A stretch of 64,000 bases of DNA from Schistocephalus solidus (GCA_017591395.1 WEDG01007181.1:96886-160885); one strand, 5' to 3'; numbered from the stretch's first letter, positions 36,631 through 51,600 are shown. The notes: generated by a model not told the origin, from the letters alone. Numbers and translations are program-made.

Positions 36631-39600
36631 TAAATTGGATGGCAGGCATCCCAAGAAGTATAATTTGAAGTTAAAAGTTCTTTGGGAAACAATAAGTAAC
36701 CTTATTAGGTAAATTTTCGATGCTGATTCCTCAGGTCATCGTCAGACTTGTGGTAAGTGTGCAAAAAAGTAAAAATTTAAAACATGCCGTAAATTCGATA
36801 TTGCTGAATCTGTCCTGCCAATAGCTGTCATTGTGGCTGGACATCTCATTCGGATTGGCTACCACCTTTTCCACTTTTCCTTGAGATTGTTGTACACGGC
36901 ATCCAATTCGATGTGCCGATTAATGCACGAGTCATCAGAATGAATAGCCTCTAAGAATTCCCGGCCTCTATTCGATGGGAAGAAGCCAAAAATGCGCGTT
37001 TTGTCCCATGCAAATTTGTGCGCAGTTTCTAGAGTAGGCCTGGTAACCTGAGACAGGTGGTCTCGTCTCTTTACAGCCAACTGATTTTCCTGTAGGCGTG
37101 TAGAGACCGATTTTCGCGTTTTATTGCAATACACTGCATTACAACTGTAACACGGGATTTTGTTAACAAATTATTTTTAATCGAAATAACCAACCCTATC
37201 CTTAGGGTGTACATTCTGGTTTCGAAGTGTCGCAGGTGTCTTTCAACGACTTCAGAAACGTTCTTAATGTATGGAAGTGTTCGCCAGTTTTTTTTAATTT
37301 GGGCGCTTGATCGGAACAATCTAGTTCCTTATCCTTTTCTTTTGATTCCTGATGCTTCATGCATCAATGTACAAAATCTATAGGGTAACCGTTGCTGGAA
37401 AACAGTTTAAATAGCTAAGTAAGTTCAATTCGCTAAGTAGAACAGTGGGGTTTTGCTCGATTGATGAGGGTGTTGACAGTGCTTCGTTTGTGGGCTACAG
37501 GGTGATTGCTCATTAGGAAGCCAGAGATGGGTGAGCAATATGAGCTCCCTTTCGCTGTTGATAGAACTCTTGTGAGAATGAAAAAAAAATAGTTTCTAGG
37601 TATAAGTCCAAGAGTTCGAGCAAGGCAGATATAGGATTATCCATTTCATAAGCGTGGAGTAATTCTACTGTGTATTGCCTTCTCGGATTTAATGGGATGG
37701 ATGTGAAGAGAGAAACAACATCGAAAGACACCATTATTTCATCTGCTGCAATGTCAAGTCTTCGTAATTTGTTCAGAAACCCTATGGAGTTGTCAATGGA
37801 CATTTCATAATTCTTTGTCAAAAGGTGTAATTTGCGGAAAGGCAACTTATACATCTTATAATTGGGTGCACCAATAAACGATACAATCGGTCGCAGTCGC
37901 ATCTCCAGTTTGTGAACCTTAGGTAGTTCATAGATCTTAGCTATGGTCGGTTCGGTTTGTCTCAAGGATTTTTCAATATCTCCTGATATTTGCTTCTTTC
38001 TTGTAAGACGTCAAGGAATTTTTCAATCGATTAATTCTGTGTTTTTGTGGGATTTGCGTCAAGAGGTTTATAGGTTGACCTATCTTGTAACAATGACAGC
38101 ATCTTTTTATCGCAGTCTGCTTTGTCCAAAATAGCTGCTGCACCTCCTTTGTCCACCGAAAGGATTACGATGCTTTTGTCTGTTTGAGAGAGTTTAGGGC
38201 TTTTCTTTCTTAGTTTGATGTTACTGAAAATGGATTTCAGTTCTTTAAGGCGTGTACAGTGTTGTTTCGAGTTTTGAAACGTTCATCTTCTGAAAGAGGT
38301 TCCGCTAATATAAGGGACTCCAAGTTCGCAAGAAAGTCCAGGTATTTCGAGTCCGAAAGATTGCATTTTAATCCCGTCGAAAGTACATGTTCTTCGGTTA
38401 TTGTAAGGTTTCTCGAGGAAAGTAGGCATCCCAAGAAATAAAGCTGAAGTTGAATATGTTCTATGGGAAAAGGTGCTTTATTGCGCGAATTTTCAACACC
38501 GGTTCTCCGGGTTGTCGTCAGACGCAGGCGGGTAGTAAATACGAAAAAACAGTTAACATCGTAACTGCGCGAAAAAATCGATAATAGCGTGACATTAGCG
38601 CCATTGAGGGGCCGCTATGTGCATCAGCCTGTAGACACATGCCTTATATATAAACTTGCCTTCATCATTTTCTTGACAGAGTAAGCCAACGAGATGGTAA
38701 CGGCGAGAGGAAGGCCCTCTGGGACAGCTACAACAAGCACAGTGACGCCGATAATTACGAAGTGGATGAACTGTTTGAGATGAATTTGAGTATTCCAGGA
38801 CTCGCCTCGCACGTAATAGGTCTCCACAGCGAATTTAATGAAGAGGATTAGGACTGTTAGGACAGCAATGACAGTGCCTAAAAAGATGAGGAGAAAAATG
38901 GGGCAATGTATCGGAAAAAGATTTCATTTATCTATAGAAGTGAAGACACAGTAACAGTGAGCACGAGGGGGGTGCGGACAAAAAGTCTTTAGAGTTACGA
39001 GGCCTTAACGACAAATGCAATCAAGTGGACTCACCCACTTGACCAATAACGCCCGCCAAGTAGTTCAACTTTGCCTGCAGAACGGAGGACTTCTTTTTGG
39101 TGCGCTTCTTCTTCTTCTTTGGAGCCTCGGCATCAGGGACGACAACACCCGTAGCCTGGTCCATATCACCGCCTCCGGCGCTCTTTCCGTTTCCAGGTGA
39201 GGTTTTATTAGCTATGCTGTATTTATTGAAGACCACGTGATCGCCAGTTGGGTGATCGGGCAGCCGACTCATTTCTGCGTCTTGGAAAGCGAACGGTATT
39301 GGGAGCAGTAAGTAGGGATGGCCGCGAGGAAGGCAGGCGATGATCACGTAGGAAATACAGTAGATTGCCTAACTTATGAAATGTCTACATCAGAATTTGA
39401 GGTAGTAGCAGGACACGCATTTTAAGGTGTTATTTTTGCTTTTTGTATTAAATTGATGCACAAAGCGGTTTAGTAATAATGAGTTCACTTCAGATCGGTT
39501 TATTGATTGGGAAAAAGGTGCTGCATGGGGCAAAATCCAACGCCTCTTGCTATCCAGGAAGCTTTCTATGCTATTAAAATCTACGGATCAAAGCATTTTG

Positions 39601-42600
39601 CTTTTTTGCGCAGTACTATGAATGAACATTAATAAAAGCCAAAAAAATTTGGAATATATTCCTTCGGAAAACGGAAAATTTTGTTTTGCTTTCACGAAAA
39701 TCAGGTGAATGCAGGTTTGAGAAAACATATTGTTTTTGGAAAAACGAGGGCAGATTTCATCTAAAAAATTGAGTTTTGCAAATTTTTGACGTTTTTTACC
39801 CAAAACAACGTTATTATAAACTTTTGTGAATGAACTTTGTTTTACCACACCAATAATTAGGACCTTAAATGCGAATATATACGATACGCGATGACACCGC
39901 CACTTTTCGCTGTCACGGCATACCCAAAGCCTGTCAAAATAATTATGGTCTGCAGTTGACCATAAATGAATAAAGAAACTTGAAACGGAAGGGGCAGAAC
40001 AGTGACACTTTATCGCAAAATCTTGGTATGTACGCGGTCACTCTCTTCTGCGTTTGAAATCTTAGAACTAGTCTGATAAGTAAGCAAATATATCGAAAAA
40101 CGCTCCAATAGAAAGAGAAAAGTAAGCCTTTTAATTTTCAACGGAAATATTATCCCTACTTTTCAGTGAAATCGAAAATGCGTTCAAACGTTCCCTTTTT
40201 TTCCTTGACTTCACTTTGGAAAAACGTTAAGTACGCAGACATTCGACAGCGCAACATCTAACTAAACCACTTTTTGAAAAGGTAACTTATTATAGAAAGT
40301 CTTTTTAACAAGGTATAGGCATATATTTTAACGGCTTTTGTTGTGGACGTTCATTTTTTACAGCAGCGAGTGTTCCTATTTTAGTGAGTCTACAAATATG
40401 ACCTAGGCGACCGTCTGCATTAGAAAGAATATCCAAAAAGTCACTACTTCGGTAAATGCTTTTAAGAAATATCTTATTTTGAAGGTTTTAGTAAACATAT
40501 CGAACGGAATGTAAATTTATGGGCAGTCGACTGAAGACACTGAAAATCGAAAAGAATTCACCCGATTTTCAAAGAATATCTGAAACTCATCGTAATAGAA
40601 AACCCGAAATATTTATCAAGAAATTTAAAAATAGACTAGTTAGCTTTATATACAAAAAATTGTACGTTTACGATTGCACCTGACGATTCTATTTAAATTG
40701 GTTAGTCAGTGACCGGCCCGTAAACATGTGAGCGTATGAAATATATCACTGTGACGTCCCTATCGGCGAGATCAAGCGAAAATCTGCTTGCCTTGGTCAA
40801 ACGTACCTAAAACAATGTACAAACGGAAGAAAAATAGTCAATTCTCGTGAAACGGTGTTGGAATATACACTTGCATGTCAGGTTGCTTGATGACTGCCGT
40901 ACTTTACGTTGCACTTAATGTAGATGAATATGCATATGCAAAACTCTGAAAAAAAACTATTTTCAAAAGCAATTCTACTTTTTCTGCTTTATTCACTCGT
41001 TCAATTGCATGGACAGGCTTCCTATAAATTTAAAACCTCATTTTACTCAACTAGGTCGATTTTTCGCCTTTTCGTAATCATTACCTTTTCTAAAAAATAG
41101 TATTTCTAGACAATCAAATATTAATTTGTACACCACGGTATTCATAAGATTTCATGAGTTAGGACAGCTACTGTATACAAAAATTTTAAAAAAATGGTTT
41201 TAGAGGACCGCTAATGAAAGCATTTGTGCTACGTGAATCAGGGCTTATGATGCAGCAGAAAGTCGTCACACAGGCGTTATAGAAGTCGCACGGAGATTCA
41301 GAAAAGGATGGCATGTGGAGCGCTTCAGATGTTGAGCAACATGAGGGGAGTCTGCGATCCAAAGTTCTCGAACTAAACATTTTTCGTCCCTGCAAGGCGA
41401 TCTAGTATAGTCTTGTTTAAATTAATTATCAATTTTCCACAATTTTGTGGTGTACATCATTAAAGAACCATCGGGGGGACGGGGAAGGTAGGGGAAGTGA
41501 GGGTGGGTAGGAGGAGGAGGAGGCGGAGGAGGAGGATGACAAGGACGAAAATGAGTAGGATAACGAAAACGGTTGGCTGAAGTGGTTCGACTGCAGTAAA
41601 AGAGCAACACACTGAGATCTCCAGCTTACAGAAGATGATTCGACATGTAAAAACAATTGATGTTATAACACAGGGACTTGGGTTTTGTAGTAGCAGTATG
41701 TTCTGCTGTCTGGAGAGCACACGGGATAGTCTCAACAGGGGGTTAAGAAAACCCAAGGACCAGAATAACGGAGCAACCCGAGGATGTCATGGTGACATAC
41801 GATGCCACCATATGTTGGCTGAAAGATAAACAGCTGTTGCGAAGAGGGTGGATGGCGGGAAAAGAATGGGAGCAAAAGAAGGATCCAAATACGCGGGGCA
41901 GAGGCCTGCCGCGTGTTTGTCCACGGGAGCTGAAAGAGATACGGCGATCTCGCGTTGAAAAAAAAACGAACCAAGCATTATTCCAAAAATAGACGCATAG
42001 TGAACGCATCGTGTACAATTCCGCCCAAAGAAATAACAGATTCGATAGAGCTACCATGAATGTGGATTGAGCTTTGCTGTCAACAAGTGTCTAATACATC
42101 CAAACCCGCTTAAAAAGCCAGTGAGCTCTCGGGAAAACGGAAATATACTGGATGAATGGCATAAAACGCGAGACAGAGGAAGTACGGAGGGGGGGGCATA
42201 CCTAGAGGGTTGCCACCGTGGTCAGGATTTCCGAGGGAGTCCCGCGGACGGCAGGCGTAGCCATCAGCGCGATGGTCAGGAGGACTTGGGAGCAGAGGAG
42301 TCGTGACCTGCGAGTCCATTTTTCCAATGGAACGGTCGTTACAGTGGGTGGCATGTTCGGAGAGTCCACGTTCCCGCCATCAGTGGCTCCAAGCAGAGTG
42401 AAAATTATGCCAGCTTGAGAATTTACGCCAACAGCTGTCACCAGCATCCTTCCCGAGCCCTCCATGACGTGAGTGCCTGTGAAGAAGATTAAACAGGGAT
42501 GAAGTCGGGAAGACAGAAGGGCTCCTAAGTGGTCGGCGATGGGGGGGGGGCGTCAGTAGATATGTGGATTTGCATCAGGCATAGATAATGATTTCATAAT

Positions 42601-45600
42601 ATCCCCCAGTTCTGTGTGAAAGACATTTGGCAATAAACAGCAGGTGACCAAACTTGTGATTTTAGACTGGAGGGCAACCTCAGACGATCGATCAGCTCAA
42701 CTGGACACACACAAAAGGACTTTTAATAAGTAAGGATTTATTAATAATAAGTAGTTACTTTCGGGCACAAAATGGTGGTATTCCTGGCACTCTACCGATT
42801 CGTTAAACTCGCAAGGCTCTTTTTACGTACATGTTGTCTGTGAGCGGTCACTGATGTAATTGAAAGCAGCTGACCAACATATATTTTGTGCAAATGGGCA
42901 CCAAATTCACTGTCCGTGAGGCCGGGCAAATTGGTGTGTGAAGGATCGGACTGTTTTCAAGAGTGTTTTCGGTCTCAAACCCTTTGAATGGCAAAATAGT
43001 TAAAGTTTGTGCCGTAAAATGCAATTGTAATATTTGCGCCCCACTAATTCTAGGGAAAGAAGAATATTTTCGTAGTATGTACGAAATGCTGCAAAAGTAT
43101 CTGTCATGCGGTTTACCAGATAGGTGGTGATTATTTTCTATAGCTTACTACCACCGCGTGCTCAGTTTTTAAGCAGAAAAAGCACAGAGTGGTTTTGGAG
43201 TGGCGATTTAAAAAGAAAACTCTCCCTAGGTAAACAGCAGAACGGCTCAATTCATCAGATGCGCAAAATATATCTGCCAATTAAGCGCATTTATGGTAAC
43301 TTTTGCCAGTGCTCCCTCTCAGCCTACTACCTCAGAGGCTGATGCCAATCAGCTGATCCAAACTCAAGTTGAAGCTTTTGCGAGCTAATAAATCAATAAA
43401 ATGAACCATTGCGGCAGAAAGTTCGGCGATAACTGCATACTCTAGTGTTTTTCCTTGATAACGGTGAAGTTCGAGTGGACTCACTGAAGTCCAGGTAAGC
43501 CAACATGAAACCGTTCAGTAAAGCAGTCATACAAGGTCAACTGAATTCAAACGATGCTTGAAGTCCACACATCGGAAAATAGATGAATTAATAGGGTTCT
43601 TCGATAAACATATTCAAAGTGACTCATCAGGTTTTAGAGGTATGCCATGGCCATACCCAAAGACAGACAGAAGTATTTTGTTTCTAAGTTAGTAAATATC
43701 CCGTGATTAGTGATTTCGAAGTTTTTTTTCGAAAGGAATGCATATCCCTTGAACTTCGGGGGGGGGGGAAGGGGGGTACGAGCTGAATACCAGCTGCTCA
43801 AGCCTCTGCAAAACTGCTCCAGCAATTTGTCCAGACAAAGGCGAGCCCATTGGCGTCCCCATCTTTTGCTCGTAGACCTGGCCGTTAAATGTGAAGATAG
43901 TCTTAAGACACAGTTCTAAGAGTTCGATGATATGCGCTCGTTAGAGTTTTTGGTCGGTCTCGTCATATTTTTCCCGGAGAAAGCCGTCGATAGTATCGAT
44001 AACTAATGCGGGTGGGATTGAGGCAAATAACGAGATCACATAGAAGGACACCATCACCTCGTCTGCCTCTACTTCAAGATGTTTGATGCGTGTTAAGAAC
44101 TCATCAGCTGACTTCACTGTTCACTTCGAATCATTGGTTAGGAAACAAAGTCGCTGATACAACCACTTTGACAGCCCAAAGGTTGGGGTGCCACGTAAGG
44201 AGACGATGGGGCGTAGGGGCACTCCTGGCTTGTGAACCTTTGGCAGGCCGTATAAGCGGGCCATCGCGGCATCAGTGGCTTTAGTGGCCAGCACTTCTCT
44301 TCGCCTGAGAGCTCCCGCCTTCCTCAGCTTGTCGACCGTCTTGTTTATGCTGTTCACGAGCTTTTTGAAGTTGTTGGTAGTCCATGGAACATAGGATTCC
44401 TTGTCCATCAAAAGGTTACTCAGTTTTGCTCCGTACACAGACTTGTCCATGACGGCAGTCGAGCGCCCTTTGTCTGTGGGCAGGGTTACGGTGTCCTCTA
44501 TTTTTCGTATTTTCAGAAGTTCTTATTCTTCTGCCTTTGAAATCGTTGTCTGACGTTGGTGCTGGAGGAGCAGATTCGTCACTTGTTTCCGCATGTAGTT
44601 TTTGCACTCGTCACCCGCATCGCACTTCTGGAGCGCCGACTCGAAGGATGCAATGAAGTCTGGTCGAGAATCTTTCGTGTTGAATTTTGCGTCATAGGAT
44701 AGAACCGCTAGATGTTGCGCATATCATCGAGTTCCTAGAACTGTGTCTTAAGACGTTCTTCACATTCAACGGCCAGGTTTACGAGCAAAAGAAGGGGACG
44801 CCAATGGGCTCGCCTCTGTCTGGACAAATTGCTGGAGCAGTATTGCAGAGGCTTGAGCACCTGGTCTTCAGCTCGTACCCCCCGAAGATCTGGACCAGAT
44901 ACGTCGACGACACGTTCGTCATAATCAAGAGGAGTCACTTGCAGGCTTTCAGGGCATTGTTGAATTCAATCTTTCCCGACATCCAGTTTACCATGGAAGA
45001 AGAAATCAACAATCAGTTGTGCTTCCTTGACGTCCAAGTTACAAAGCCGGCAGACGGGAAGATAATGAAAACGGTCCACCGTAAGCCAAAAAACACTAGG
45101 CGCATCCTCCATTTCCGAAGCAACCACCCTGTTGGTCACAAACCTAGTTGTGTCAGAACCCTCTTTCATCCTGTCCAAGCACACTGCAGTGACGACAGTG
45201 GGAAGAAGGAGGAGATTAAGTACTTACATGCCCTTTTTACAGCCAACCGTTATCCAAAGTCCTTCATCTGCAAATGCCTCAGGAAGCCTCAGTTTGAGCG
45301 GTCGAACGAAGAAAAGCACAAGTTTTGGCTCGCAATCCCCTATGTGAGGAACGTTTCAGAGGCGACAGCAAGAATCCTAAAATCTTTTGGGATTGGCGTG
45401 GCTCATAAACCAGAATGCACTATCAGACAGCAAGTCATGAAGCCCAAAGACCCGCTACCAGTAACAGAACAATCAACAGTGGTCTACAGCATACCACGCC
45501 AAGATTGTGATACAAGGTATATTATTGAAACGGGCAAGCGCCTGGGCACAATGTTGCATGAACACCGACTAGCAATCAACCGCAAAGACTAGCTGTCTTT

Positions 45601-48600
45601 GGTTTATGGTCACACACAACAGCTGAACCACGATTTCGCCTTTGAGAAAACGAGGGTGATTGGCCGAACCAATGAGAAGATAGCGAGACTGGTGCTCGAG
45701 AGTTGGTCGTCGACTGGCACACTCAACCGAGCTAGAGACCTACACCCCGCCTACCAGGCGCTTCGTACAATGCTCGGATAAGTTCGGCCAGGGCCAAGAA
45801 GGCAAACGAGCACACGGAACCGAGAGCCCAAGCTCACGGAAAAGCAGGGTGGCGGCCGAAGGTCATGTGACCAAAGTCAAACTGCCTCATCAATGCACCC
45901 GTAAAACGGAGAACAACTCATGAGAGCAGCAACGACTGATCAGTCCGCTGATTGACGTGAGGGAGGCCAACAGGCACGCTGCCTTGCCTAAACCTACGAC
46001 GGCCCCATAGGGGACAGTGGTCACGCGAGCCCGCCGGCGTTCAACCTCGGGGAGGTCTAAGGAAGTCAGCAGCGATCGGGCAGGTCAAAGTTCACGCGTC
46101 CACCATGGATATAATACGAGGCATATATATAATTTGGAACATAATTTCTGAAAATATTAAGAAAAGGACATGGAGTCAGGTGATTCAGACATGACATTTT
46201 AGGGTCAGACCTGAAGTTTCAATGGATCTTTGGGTCGAAGACAATCAACCACTGTGGAATAACCACGTAATGCCCATCATTATACTTAATGATGTTGACT
46301 ATGCTTATGTCTACACCCTGGCGACCGCGCATCGCGGCTAGCACTGACAACTACGACGACTGACTGCTTGGTCATCTTCAACAGGCAAAACACATCTCTG
46401 ACGCATTCTTTCAGGCCCAACTGAGTCATCAGCCCATGGGAATACATAGAAAACGAGATCACACAGAAAGACCTATTCGACGCACTCTGTGGCTGTAGCG
46501 TAGGGTTCTGTGAGTGAAGAGTCACCGAATACAACTGAGACTTAAACGCGTCACTCAGGCACGTTATTTTGCCGCAAGAAATATATGCGGAAACTTCTGA
46601 CTGCCAATTTCAACATTTTCTAATTGCCCCGCAGACACTGAAATATCAACGCACAAAAATCAATGCAACCTCTGACGACGTGCGTAATATAAAACGTTGT
46701 TTTACTTTGTCCATCTGTCCTCTCCGTTCTGTGTCATGCTATGGGCAGGTGCTGCCGATGAAAGAATTCTGGAGGGATGCTAAAAGCGTACGGGTACCAG
46801 TGCGCACGCGGCATCTCTGCAGTCAACGAATGTGGAGTGTGCTGATGAGCACTCATTACCCCACCCACCCCACCCTACGACAGTGCAGGGAAGACGCCTA
46901 CCAATAAGTATTTAAATGTACCAGGTCAGGAAAGTGGTAGCCATAAGAAAATTAGCTTTCGCGTTTCAGCCAAAGACTATTTTACGTCATAGGAATCGGA
47001 GGAAGTACTACAACCAGGAGACTATATGAGCTTAAGACCTAATGAGAAGGGGAGAGTGAACAAGGGCGTGAGTGGTTCAAATGAACTGGGAGGATAAATC
47101 GGTCTCGCCTGTGCACTCGTACCAGAACTTGACAGGAGTGTGGATCTTAGAAAAGATCTTGCAAACTAGGAGGTCAAGTGGCGCGTGGGTAAAAAACAGG
47201 TCAAGTACCACGGACATGAACTGAGTAGAAGATATGATCACTGGAACAAGAGCTTTATACGCATGACGCTTCGGATTCTCAATCGCCATTTAATCTGCCT
47301 GGCCAGAGAACTGCTGCTTAATGAAACACCAAAGTGCTGGATGGTAGCCAAGCTGTACTCCTGGAGACCATCTGGTCCTGCAAAGGTAGCAGCCACCTTC
47401 AAACAGAACGAGGATATAATTTTCACCTAGGGTGGACTTTGCCAGACGTCAAACGTGCACGTGCAGCGTATATGCACTACGGTTTTGCAGGACCGACGTG
47501 GTTTACGTCCACTGGTCATGCGAACACACACACACACACGACAGTTCGACCGTCGTAGTCCGACGATGTCCACCGTATGCTCCATGGGAAAGTGGATCAG
47601 GGACGGTGCCTTGCGCGTGATTTAGTTTAAAGTGATAGTAGACTTGCGCTGCATCTACCGCACTCTCTTCTCCTCCTCCACCTGAGCCCGGTGTCAAGAT
47701 AGAGTCAAAAAGACCGGAGGCGGGAGAGGACGCAGGTGGTTGGCGCGGCTGGGTCCCCTAAGTCCTAGCCACCCCTAGGCGTGCCACCACACGTCCATGT
47801 TCGGCATTTGTTATGGGAGCGCAACCCGAATAACGCATGCCATGCCCTGATGTGGCCCCCGTGTTGGTCCAACGCATCTACCACGTGGCCCGTTTAGGGC
47901 ACACACACACAATTGTTATTAGTAGGTGACAAATTAGAGCGTAAAGAGGGAGTAAGGGAAAGATGGGGCTGTTGTTGTTGCGATAAGTCACATAGGCGCA
48001 GCACAGGGCACACTAAATTTAGTTTCCTCTTCCCTTACCCCCGACCCCCTCCCGACTATGCGCATTCGTAAAAAAATCAACAGCCAAGCCGTACTCTTGC
48101 TGGCCTCCTGTGATACAAGCTGAAGGGGGGAGAGGGTAATTTCAAATCTTAGCACCCCCCACCCCCTCCCCGACTCAGTCCAGGTAGACATTCTATGCCC
48201 ATTCTTCCCAAAAATACACGGTTACTACGCACTTTTTGTCCATTAGAAAAAACGAGTACTCTGAGTTGGAGGACTGGTTTTGTCAAGATGGAGCAGAGTA
48301 CTTCAATGGCGAGACTGATGGAGCAGTTGCATAAATTTTTCACCGTGACTAAAACTTTTCTCGAGGCATAGAATTATGTAGTAATCGGGGTACGAAACAC
48401 TAAGGGAACCACAGAATGTTTTCCGAACGTAGATTCGGAGCCTCTGTCGGGCATGCTGCATCGTGCGGTAGCGCTGCAAGGCGTCTATAATGTTATAAAA
48501 TGCTATGAAGGCAGTCCTGTGTGCTCCGCTTAGGACGACAATTGGCCTTTCAATGTTTTACTTTCGAGTGGAGTGGTTACAACGCACGCGGGCCGTTACC

Positions 48601-51600
48601 TAGTGACCACTAGTCAATAAACGAGGATTGCTACTAAGGCCAAGGGCTTTGCAATGTTCAGCAGACAGCTAACCCTCAGCTTGAAACATCAGGATTTCCG
48701 CCATGAGGTCAAGACAGATCACCATTCGTACCCGACTGGCAATCAACTGGATATAGATTCACGACTTAAGTGGCGGACAGCTGATTAAAAGGCTTGGTGC
48801 CTTCAGATCCGTCCGGTAAAATGTGAGGATGGCTGGCTAATGACGGTTAACAGGCTAGAAATGGGCATCCCAGTTCCCCTCGTCTTTGTCGACAATAGCG
48901 TTCCATGTTCGACTGCTTGCCGATATGTGGTCAAATTCAATGGTTCGAGATTCGGGGGTCGGAGGCAAAGCACAGCCGCCTACGTGCACGGCACATTACG
49001 GGTGCACCAGTGAGTACCACTCTTGTGTGAAATTTGCTATGTAAATTCACCGGTGTTTACAGAATGTATGGCAAATACATGGGGTAAACCCTCGATCGGA
49101 CGATGCTTCAGATATGCATTTGTCGGTCAGATATTTAAATGGAGTCAACCCTCCCCCCAACAAATAAAGACGCAAATGAACCAGCGTAAAATTAATCTGG
49201 CACTTACTAGGCGCAAGAAACGTTATAATACCACGTATTTCCAACCCTTGACCGTAACGCCTCTCCACCTCTACGAGTCGTACTCGTGATCACTCAGTTT
49301 ATCTCACCAGAGAGGAAGCTGCTCTCGCCTAGTACTACTGAGCTTATTGCACTTCGGCGACGCTGTGAGTTGCTGTCTCCATCTTGCAAGTACATAGTTC
49401 CCACTGACCTTCAATGTGCGAAAAAGACTGCAATGAATAAAAATATTCAGTATGCACCACTTTTAAATGCTCTACTGCATGAGGAGAGCGAGGTCTGACG
49501 CTATAGTCCTGTAGGTGCAACTGGCTCATGGCAGCCATCCATAGCAACGAACAATACTCCAAAATGTCACAGTACTCTGAAGCACATAGACTCCATTTCG
49601 GGTTACCAAAGCACTCTTTCCATCCATCCAGAGAGCAATAAGCATGCTAGCTGAAGGAATATTACCATAGAAGACGGTAGGTAATTTCTGGACGACATAA
49701 ATAATGTTTTTACTTCTCAATTTAGGCCTAACGTGGTGAATCTTGATTAATCAAACCGGGTAATTCGGATGAACATTAAATCACGGCCACTGCACCGTCT
49801 CATTACTTCCTGCTTCGCTGTTTCTCCGTTAATCTCTTCGAAGTGGAACATGAAAAGGGCGTCTTAACTGTACGGCGTTATCCTTCAAAAGGCTGCACAA
49901 TGTGCGCAAGGTTGCTGAATACCAAACGGTGTTGCGTAGTTTGAACATGGAAGCGAACGAATTTTTCTCTGGTGTCCTGTAGGCTGTTCGTTTTTTAGGC
50001 GGCCACTACTTGTTAGCTGTTGGTAAGCTTCAGTCACTCCAGACCGTATTGCCTACATTCGAACATTCTTTTTTACACACTGACATTGTTTGCCCAACCC
50101 CCGCCTGCGCTTTTCAGTACGCCCCATACCTGCTGCATCGCAGTCCTGTTCAATGATAAACTGCGTTAAATGCACGCGGTGACGCCGGTACCATTCGGGC
50201 ATATGCATGGGGAAGAATGCCACCGTCGTCATGTGCAATGGATAAGGGCATCTTACAGACATGTCGGATGAATCACGTCGAAAGTGCTCGACGGGACGGG
50301 GGGGAGGGAGTGCGCATCCGTCTGTCGGCTCTGTGTCTTGATCGGCAGTTCGCACTTCCGTCCTGTACTACGTGCCGAGCCAGTTTGTGAGGGAAAAGAG
50401 GGAGGAGGAAGGCGGGAATTTCCGTTGGCCCGATGTGTATGCAGCAGAGAACCTGGCTGTAGTCTTTCAATGAAACAAGGTTTTACACACCGCCACCAAA
50501 ATAATTGTCTTCACAACGTGGAACGTGGATTTATCTCAGCTCGACCAGCGCACCTCTTAACGTGGCATAAGCATGATTCCGGTTGACAAGTCGCCGACAA
50601 AGTTAGTTGCAGATGCAAGTTATAGTTGCGTATTTTACAGGAAAGTCGCACGCCAGATCGTGGCAAGCACGTTCGGGCAGGTGGGTCAGTGGAGAAACTG
50701 TTTCTAGCTCCTTTGAGTACGACGGAGAGCGAACAAGGACTTGCATGCTTGGTAGACAATGCGAACCGTTGAGCTTTATATCACACGGATGGGTTGTGCA
50801 GCAGGCGTCCTTTTGCACAAAAAAACTCTGGAGCGCTCAGCTACGGTCTTGGAACCGGAAAGTCTCATGTCGGTATGAAAAAAACTCCTCCGTCTAGTAG
50901 ATTCTAGCCCTCTTCTTCTCACAGGCCAAGTTAAATGCTGTTTGTTTGATAAGTTCCGTAGAATATCTATTGTGCAGGAGGGGGACGCTGCATCCCTGAA
51001 TCGTCAGAGACCGCATAGTGACCGTTTGTTCCAATGTCTATCATCAGGAATTGTATTGTCCACGTGGCCCATCACATGTGCACGACACAACTCTTGTCAT
51101 CTGACAGTCTACCGAACTAAAAAAACTCCGCTGATCTCCAAACCATCGTCACCGGAGTTGGGAATCGATGAACTGGCTGAAAGGCAACCGCCCGTCGTCT
51201 TCCAGATGCGCAGATGTTAGTCAACCAATCTGAACCTGTGTGTACGATATCCTGTAAAAAAACGGCGAAACTGCAGGGTAGGTTGGTTTCTGGTTGGGCA
51301 TGCGAACCCTGTTGCAAAACAATGCACTATCGAGTAGCAAGAAGTGGGGGAGAGGAGAGCATGCTATAGCAAAAATTAGAATGATTTTAACGCACCAGAG
51401 AGCAGTACGGGATCGATGTGTTCACCCTTCTTCACGTGGTCCGCTTCACCCGTCAGGGAGCTCTCATCGACTTTGAGATCGTTGCTCTGGATGATAAGGC
51501 CATCAGCTGGCAAGAGGTCCCCTAAAAGTCAGTTTACATGATGAGATCAAAATCTGCATGAGGCATGCAGAAGGAGGGCTAGAGAAGTCATTATGCGGCA

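Noticed and set aside
36640..38565. Canonical hammerheads in PLE-3 terminal repeats
   Set aside because: CTGACGA and GAAAA occur, but the stem uses the G needed in the GAA box or pairs in the wrong register; kept only as a structural observation.
42110..42319. Alternate-frame ORF overlapping PMCA exon 3
   Set aside because: It lies on the antisense-frame side of the exon 3 readthrough and has no PMCA similarity; a shadow frame.
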